This document shows, one piece after another, positions 59,944 to 64,000 of a DNA stretch of 64,000 nucleotides (position 1 is its first letter; the number at the start of each line of letters is the position of its first letter). The DNA lies in the NCBI GenBank assembly GCA_017307375.1, contig JAFKFH010000006.1:1-64000 (forward strand), written 5' to 3'. The translations under genes were made by a program, and so were the position numbers. Source of the stretch: Alphaproteobacteria bacterium. GTDB taxonomy: Bacteria > Pseudomonadota > Alphaproteobacteria > Ferrovibrionales > Ferrovibrionaceae. A model generated the notes under the pieces. It had not been told where the DNA came from and ran no database searches. It saw nothing but the letters and a program-made list of their open reading frames with translations.

Positions 59944-60558
59944 TCAGCAGCGGTCCGGCCAAGCCTGCAACAGCTGATCGGCCGTGGCGATCTCGATCTG
60001 CTGGCTGAACCGCTGCCGGTACATGCCCAGCAGCGCGTCATGCCCGGGATCGGATGAACTGCATATGCCGTCCTCGACGATGACGACGCGAAAGCCGTGA
60101 TCTACCGCGGCCAGGACGGTGGCCAGGACGCAGACATCGGTTTCGGAGCCCGATATCACCAGACTGTCGACGGACTGCGCCGCAAGCTGCATCGGAAGCC
60201 GCCGCCCGGCCAGGGCCGAGTACACCGGCTTGTCGACTACCTGCGCCGGCGGCACGAACCGGGCGAGGCTCGGCACGAGGTCGAGATAGTCGGGGTCGAG
60301 CCGGGCGCGGGTCTTGTCCTCCCATCGGGTATAGTACCGCTGCCAGCTGCCCGGCATATCCTCCGCCTTCAGCGGCGGAATGAACCGCGTGAAAATCGTC
60401 CGCGCGGGGTCGTGAGCGACCAGGCTCTCGACGACGGGCAGCACTCGATCCATCCAGGGCGTCGGCCAGGGACCGTCCGCGGCGAACAGACGCTGCATAT
60501 CGACACACAGATGGCGCGTCGTCGCCGGCAACGTTCCGAAGATCAGTCCGTCAGCCAT
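59944..60558 (-). CDS. Isochorismatase-family cysteine hydrolase
   Basis: 204 residues. The catalytic triad Asp20 (LCVDMQRLF), Lys110 (VVDKPVYSAL) and Cys143 (GSETDVCVLATVLAAVDHGF) is complete, with the family cis-peptide region VISGSETD. Members hydrolyse amides or esters such as nicotinamide, biuret or N-carbamoyl compounds; the substrate here cannot be told. It is divergent from a small membrane protein gene and has no FNR box. Confidence 0.9.
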   Translation of the reverse strand: MADGLIFGTLPATTRHLCVDMQRLFAADGPWPTPWMDRVLPVVESLVAHDPARTIFTRFIPPLKAEDMPGSWQRYYTRWEDKTRARLDPDYLDLVPSLARFVPPAQVVDKPVYSALAGRRLPMQLAAQSVDSLVISGSETDVCVLATVLAAVDHGFRVVIVEDGICSSSDPGHDALLGMYRQRFSQQIEIATADQLLQAWPDRC

Positions 60559-60611
60559 GGCCGTCCCCTGCCGGTTCGGAACATTCGCCTCCAGGCCCGG
60601 TTCGTGAACTG

Positions 60612-61061
60612 ATGAATGGAGCAGACATGATGTTCGGATCCTGGTTTCCGCCTCCGCCGATCTGGATCAGCGATATGGCGCTATTGCTGGTCGTGGTCGG
60701 CCTCGGCTGGCTCGGCCACGCGCTGGCCTGGCATCCTGCCCGGCAACGCCGCTGGCAGCCGTATCGGGGAGCGACACGCCTTGCCGTCATTGCCATTGCC
60801 TTGCTGGCGATGCCGGCGCTCGACCGGACGCTGATGGTCGGGCCGCTGCCGTGGGCGGCGCTCGCGCTGCTGGCGCTGATCGTTGCCGGGGGCTGGGCGA
60901 TGCACTCGGCGTGGGGCCGGGCGGCAGCGCTGGCGACGGTGGTCGGCCTCGGCGGGCTTGCGATGGCGCCCGCTGTGGAGGGACTGTCGCATCCTCTGAT
61001 GGCTTGTGCCGGCGTGGCTGGGCTGGGGCTGGCTTTTGCTGTCTGCCGGCGCATCGGGTGA
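60612..61061 (+). CDS. Small integral membrane protein of unknown function
   Basis: 149 residues with about four membrane segments: MALLLVVVGLGWLGHALAWH, RLAVIAIALLAMPALDRTLM, LPWAALALLALIVAGGWAMH and a C-terminal pair. The N-terminus carries a Pro-rich GSWFPPPPIWISD. ATG 60612 has no strong ribosome site; a second start, ATG 60627 (MMFGSWF), is possible. Family not recognised. It is convergent with the next gene. Confidence 0.7.
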   Translation: MNGADMMFGSWFPPPPIWISDMALLLVVVGLGWLGHALAWHPARQRRWQPYRGATRLAVIAIALLAMPALDRTLMVGPLPWAALALLALIVAGGWAMHSAWGRAAALATVVGLGGLAMAPAVEGLSHPLMACAGVAGLGLAFAVCRRIG

Positions 61062-61063
61062 TG

Positions 61064-61381
61064 TCAGCGGTCGGTGACGCCGACCAGGCCGATGACGGCG
61101 ATTGCGACGACTACAATGACTGCCAGCAGCCATACCGCACCGTGACCAACGACGGCCCCCGACCGGTCCCGGGGACGGGTGAAGTCCGGCGGCCTGTCAA
61201 AGCGTTCCTGATCGCGTGCCTTGTCCACTTCCGACGCTTTGGGCGGGGTGCCGGCAGCCTCGTCGTCCGTGCCGAGGGGGGCTGCTGCCGGATCGCTGAA
61301 GTCGACCTTGGACCCTGTGCGGCCGCTGTCGATTTCGTGGCGAAGCATGTCTGAGTTGGCGCGTCGCGGCTCGTCTTTCAT
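61064..61381 (-). CDS. C-terminally anchored small protein of unknown function
   Basis: 105 residues. A polar, acidic region (about 1-75) is followed by one membrane segment at the C-terminus (GAVVGHGAVWLLAVIVVVAI, then IGLVGV). AGGAG lies 6 bases before the ATG at 61381. The layout is that of a tail-anchored protein; family not recognised. It converges on the membrane protein gene with a 2-base gap. Confidence 0.7.
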   Translation of the reverse strand: MKDEPRRANSDMLRHEIDSGRTGSKVDFSDPAAAPLGTDDEAAGTPPKASEVDKARDQERFDRPPDFTRPRDRSGAVVGHGAVWLLAVIVVVAIAVIGLVGVTDR

Positions 61382-61446
61382 GCGATGCTCCTGGCAATTC
61401 GGGATCCGGGGCTGACGGCCGGCGGGATGATGCCGGCGGCAAACAT

Positions 61447-61485
61447 GCCGGGAGGGGCCCTGGCCGCGACGGAGCCCCTCCCGGC
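61447..61485 (-). terminator. Strong GC hairpin between two minus-strand small genes
   Basis: A perfect 12-base stem GCCGGGAGGGGC/GCCCCTCCCGGC with a 15-base loop, about 140 bases downstream of the 102-residue protein gene and 66 upstream of the next one. The 243-base gap around it (61382-61624) holds no gene; a 7-T run sits at 61598-61604. Confidence 0.45.
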
Positions 61486-61624
61486 TGATCGGTCGGAGTG
61501 GGCGTCGCGCCATCCAAGCGCCGCTTCACTCGGTCTCGATCACGTCGACAACGGAACTGGAGGCGTGATGTTCCTGAAATGGCGTGAAATAATAGGATTT
61601 TTTTCTTTATCTGCCAAACATAGG

Positions 61625-61933
61625 TTAAGGACGGGACTCCAGGGCTACGGGTGCGGTGCCGACGACCGGCCGGTCGCGTTCGCGCAGGATCCGCCCGCCG
61701 AACTTGCGCAGGATGTCGCGGCAGGCCGCATCCAGTTCGGCGATTGAGGAAGATTCGACCGTTCCATAGCCGACGGGTATGCCGCGCGCGGCCTTTCCCG
61801 TGGCGGGGTGTGCAGCCAGCCGGGTGACCACATAGCTGCCAAAGTAGCGCTGCTTTCGATCGGTGTCGTAGATCATCACATGCAGGCGGTTGGATGAAGT
61901 TTCGAATATCGCGTGTTCCAGCAATTGCTTCAT
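61625..61933 (-). CDS. Hypothetical protein (102 residues)
   Basis: Starts MKQLLEHAIFETSSNRLHVM at 61933 with GAGGAG 4 bases upstream. The chain reads as strand, turn, strand (HVMIYDTDRKQRYFGSYVVT) followed by two helices (SSIAELDAACRDILRKFGGR). It is probably a small cytoplasmic alpha/beta protein. Family not recognised. It lies apart from its neighbours, with its own non-coding flanks. Confidence 0.65.
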   Translation of the reverse strand: MKQLLEHAIFETSSNRLHVMIYDTDRKQRYFGSYVVTRLAAHPATGKAARGIPVGYGTVESSSIAELDAACRDILRKFGGRILRERDRPVVGTAPVALESRP

Positions 61934-62064
61934 GATACTCCTCGACGGTCGCGCCATGTTCCCATCAGGAGGGATTGCCGACATTCACTTACGATAAGGC
62001 CTGCTATTATTCTTCGTCGGCAATTGGACCCTAATCCAGCCAGTTTTCTCTCTCATCGAGTGCT

Positions 62065-62607
62065 TTACGGACTTCTGTCGCATCGGCCGATCCGCGTATC
62101 GTTCTGGACATGTCTTACGCCCGAGACCGCCTCGGCGATGGCTTCGGCGCGACGCCTGGCGGCGCGCGAGGCGACCGAGCCGGACAAGGTGACTTCGGTG
62201 CCGCTGACCGTGACCTCGATGCAGCGGGCGTCGACTCGCGGGTCGTCGGTCAGCCGTGTGCAGACATCGTCGTGGATACGCGCGGCCGGCCGGGTGTAGC
62301 CGCGCGGGCCATGGCCGCGATGTGCTTCGACTGGCTGCCGGTGCACAATATTGCGGTCGCGGAACCATGATGCGATCCGGTCTCCCGCGCGGTCGAGCAG
62401 GGCACGATGCACGCCACCCAGGGCCGTGGGTCCGCTTTGGTCCTGGCCGTCGTCGGCAAACGGCGGGCCGAAGGCCAGATAGTAGCGCTCCGCCAGACGA
62501 TCGGCGTGCCGTCGGCGGTGCGTCGGCGCACCACCGATGCCCGCCGATGCGTCGTGGGGCCGAGGCCGGCACCGGTCTTCTCCGCTCGCGCGGTCGTTGT
62601 CGTCCAT
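62065..62607 (-). CDS. BON-domain protein
   Basis: 180 residues. The C-terminal 70 residues form a BON domain: HDDVCTRLTDDPRVDARCIE, VTVSGTEVTLSGSVASRAAR, RRAEAIAEAVSGVRHVQND. The first half is charged, with no signal peptide, and contains a GSxxDR-type linker (LLDRAGDRIASWFRDR). BON domains bind membranes or envelope lipids and are common in osmotic-stress proteins. The absence of an export signal suggests a cytoplasmic form or a mis-set start; GGGAG precedes the chosen ATG. Confidence 0.8.
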   Translation of the reverse strand: MDDNDRASGEDRCRPRPHDASAGIGGAPTHRRRHADRLAERYYLAFGPPFADDGQDQSGPTALGGVHRALLDRAGDRIASWFRDRNIVHRQPVEAHRGHGPRGYTRPAARIHDDVCTRLTDDPRVDARCIEVTVSGTEVTLSGSVASRAARRRAEAIAEAVSGVRHVQNDTRIGRCDRSP

Positions 62608-62799
62608 CGTTTTCTCCCGCTCAGGTCTGCAAGCCGCCGGGGAACGTCGTGCAGGCGAGGCCGTTCCGGATGTGCGGCCAGCTCTTGGTGTTGTGGCATC
62701 GGTGTAGCCAGGGTCCTCGCTGGCGCGATGCCGGATCACGACATGCTCTTTGTCGTCATTCGGCGGTCGGCGCCCATGCCGGGAACGGCTTCCCGATAT

Positions 62800-62821
62800 T
62801 ACATCAATGTAAGTTGATGTA
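62800..62821. promoter_or_regulatory. Perfect inverted repeat just upstream of the CheB-PAS gene
   Basis: TACATCAA and TTGATGTA separated by TGTAAG, ending 11 bases before the ATG, where a ribosome site would be. The half-sites are in the reverse orientation to the FNR boxes, so this is a different operator. The regulator is unknown. Confidence 0.45.
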
Positions 62822-62831
62822 GGCTGATCTC

Positions 62832-64000
62832 ATGCCCGAAAATTCGGCACTTGAACCCCCCGGCGATTCACGACAGGCCTCCCGATTGGTGGTCGTCGGT
62901 ATCGGCGCAGTCCGGGCATCGATCCCATCGGTCAGCTGGGTGCTCGCTCGGCTGCCGGCGCAGTCGCGGCTGGCGGTCCTGATCGTTGTGCAGGACCATC
63001 AGCCAGATGACCTGCCGGGGATATCGGCAACCCTCGCCCAGGCCGGGCGGCTGCCAGTCGAAGTCGCCGCTGACGGCCTGCAGCTTCAGCGTGGTCACGT
63101 CTACCTGGCGCCGGCGGGCGCGCTGCTGACCCTGGAAGGGGCACGTCTGCGGGTCGGAGGGGATGGTGACCGGGGCGCGCTCGACACATTCCTGCGGTCG
63201 TTGGCCGAGCAGCATGGGAAATATGCGATCGGCATCGCCCTGGCCGGATTGGGCGACGACGGCACTCTGGGGCTCGCCGCTGTCAGGCTCAATGGCGGGC
63301 TGGCCATGGCCGAGCTGACGATGCCGGCGGACCAGATCGGGCGCCATATCGTTGCCCATGTCGACCGTCTCGGTAGCGCCGTCAGGGCCATCGGCCTCGG
63401 CGCCGACATTCAGCCCGACCATGGGGCGGCTCATCTGCGCGATGAGCATGTCCGGCGGCTGGAGAGCGAGTTGCACCTGACCAAGGACCGGCTGGAGGCG
63501 ACGATCAAGGAACTCGAGACTGCCAATGGGGTGCTCAAGTCCTCCAACGACGGATACCGGGCAGCCAACGAGGAGCTAAGATCGGTCAACGAGGGCTTGC
63601 AGACAGTCAATGGCGAACTGGCCAAGGCCAATTCCGATCTGAAGAATCTGCTGGAGGGCACACGGATCGCGACCATCTTTCTAGACAGCGACCTGCGTGT
63701 CAAAGCCTTCACGCCCAGCGCCACCGAGATATTCCACCTGGTCGAGAATGATACCGGGCGCCCGATCACCCAGATCGCATTGCGGATTGCCTACAATGGG
63801 CTCGAGGACGATGTGCGCAACGTGCTGCGCACGCTGGCAACCGTCGAGCGCGAGGTCGACGACCCGCGCAGCGGTTCGCGCCATCTCGTTCGCGTGCTGG
63901 CCTGTCGCGGCATCGATAATTTCATCGCGGGCGCGGTGCTGACCTTCCTCGACGTGACGCCCGCCGTTCGCGCCGATGAGACCCTGCGCAAGAGCGAGCA
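62832..64000 (+). CDS. CheB-like/PAS sensor protein lacking the CheR domain (partial)
   Basis: At least 389 residues; runs off the right edge, so there is no stop in view. Residues about 18-190 follow the CheB methylesterase fold (GHVYLAPAGALLTLEG, YAIGIALAGLGDDGTLGLAA). The catalytic Ser (usual GASAGG) reads GAVRAS and the usual VVQH reads VVQD, so it is probably inactive. A coiled coil (about 205-276) with NEELRSVNEGLQTVNGELAK leads into a PAS domain (FLDSDLRVKAFTPSATEIFH). In known CheB-CheR hybrids a CheR methyltransferase lies between CheB and coil; here it is absent. A kinase domain probably follows beyond the window. Confidence 0.85.
   Translation, partial: MPENSALEPPGDSRQASRLVVVGIGAVRASIPSVSWVLARLPAQSRLAVLIVVQDHQPDDLPGISATLAQAGRLPVEVAADGLQLQRGHVYLAPAGALLTLEGARLRVGGDGDRGALDTFLRSLAEQHGKYAIGIALAGLGDDGTLGLAAVRLNGGLAMAELTMPADQIGRHIVAHVDRLGSAVRAIGLGADIQPDHGAAHLRDEHVRRLESELHLTKDRLEATIKELETANGVLKSSNDGYRAANEELRSVNEGLQTVNGELAKANSDLKNLLEGTRIATIFLDSDLRVKAFTPSATEIFHLVENDTGRPITQIALRIAYNGLEDDVRNVLRTLATVEREVDDPRSGSRHLVRVLACRGIDNFIAGAVLTFLDVTPAVRADETLRKSE

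Noticed and set aside
59892-60057. Short plus-strand frame starting MASRAMTPATSH opposite the hydrolase gene
   Set aside because: Mostly antisense to the isochorismatase-type gene, no recognisable features and no conserved context.

Overview
The window is a GC-rich (roughly two-thirds G+C by eye), densely coding chromosomal segment. Protein families, FNR-type promoters and polyhydroxybutyrate genes suggest a free-living alphaproteobacterium, probably Rhodospirillales-like; this is inference, since no rRNA or other phylogenetic marker is present. I saw no tRNA, rRNA, CRISPR array, insertion sequence, prophage or integrase.

Layout. (1) 1-1734: the start of a small protein gene (possibly Hcp-like) cut by the window edge, then a DoxX-family membrane protein with its own terminator and a LysR-type regulator. 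(2) 1754-11127: an IclR regulator divergent from an operon with an amidohydrolase-fold protein that lacks the usual metal ligands, a complete dipeptide/oligopeptide ABC transporter (two permeases, two ATPases, binding protein) and an ADP-forming acyl-CoA synthetase. (3) 11392-33914: a large exopolysaccharide locus. The plus-strand part encodes an outer-membrane barrel, a Wza-like lipoprotein, an initiating sugar-phosphate transferase, a Wzc-like tyrosine autokinase, a small anchored protein, a polymerase and a glycosyltransferase. A minus-strand pair encodes a PP1-like phosphatase and a secreted Ala/Gln/Thr repeat protein. A second polymerase/ligase follows, then a ten-gene minus-strand operon of glycosyltransferases, deacetylases, methyltransferases and two kinase-like proteins, nearly all joined by 4-base overlaps. 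No Wzx flippase was found.

(4) 34052-59039: an anaerobic/low-oxygen island. It holds seven tandem-domain universal stress proteins (USPs), a cytochrome c, two zinc alcohol dehydrogenases, an L,D-transpeptidase, an Ala-zipper lipoprotein, an FNR-type regulator with an Fe-S-type cysteine set, FtsH, a protein-acetyltransferase-like GNAT fusion, a HlyD/RbbA/permease efflux set, an Mg2+ P-type ATPase, a phasin and PhaB. Eleven copies of the FNR/FixK box TTGAT-N4-(A/G)TCAA lie in this stretch and essentially nowhere else in the window. Most are about 60-80 bases from a start codon, and four sit between divergent genes. I infer a single oxygen-sensitive regulon controlled by the embedded regulator at 39906-40685. 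(5) 59152-64000: small stress and hypothetical genes (GFA enzyme, zinc-ribbon peptide, isochorismatase-type hydrolase, membrane proteins, BON protein) and the start of a CheB-PAS signalling protein that lacks the CheR domain, cut by the window edge.

How it fits together: the region pairs carbon uptake and polysaccharide building with a coordinated low-oxygen programme. In that programme reductant sinks (alcohol dehydrogenases, PhaB/phasin), envelope remodelling (L,D-transpeptidase, lipoprotein), proteostasis (FtsH, RbbA), Mg2+ uptake and ATP-binding stress proteins are switched on together. All functional statements rest on reading motifs and context; no database search was run.
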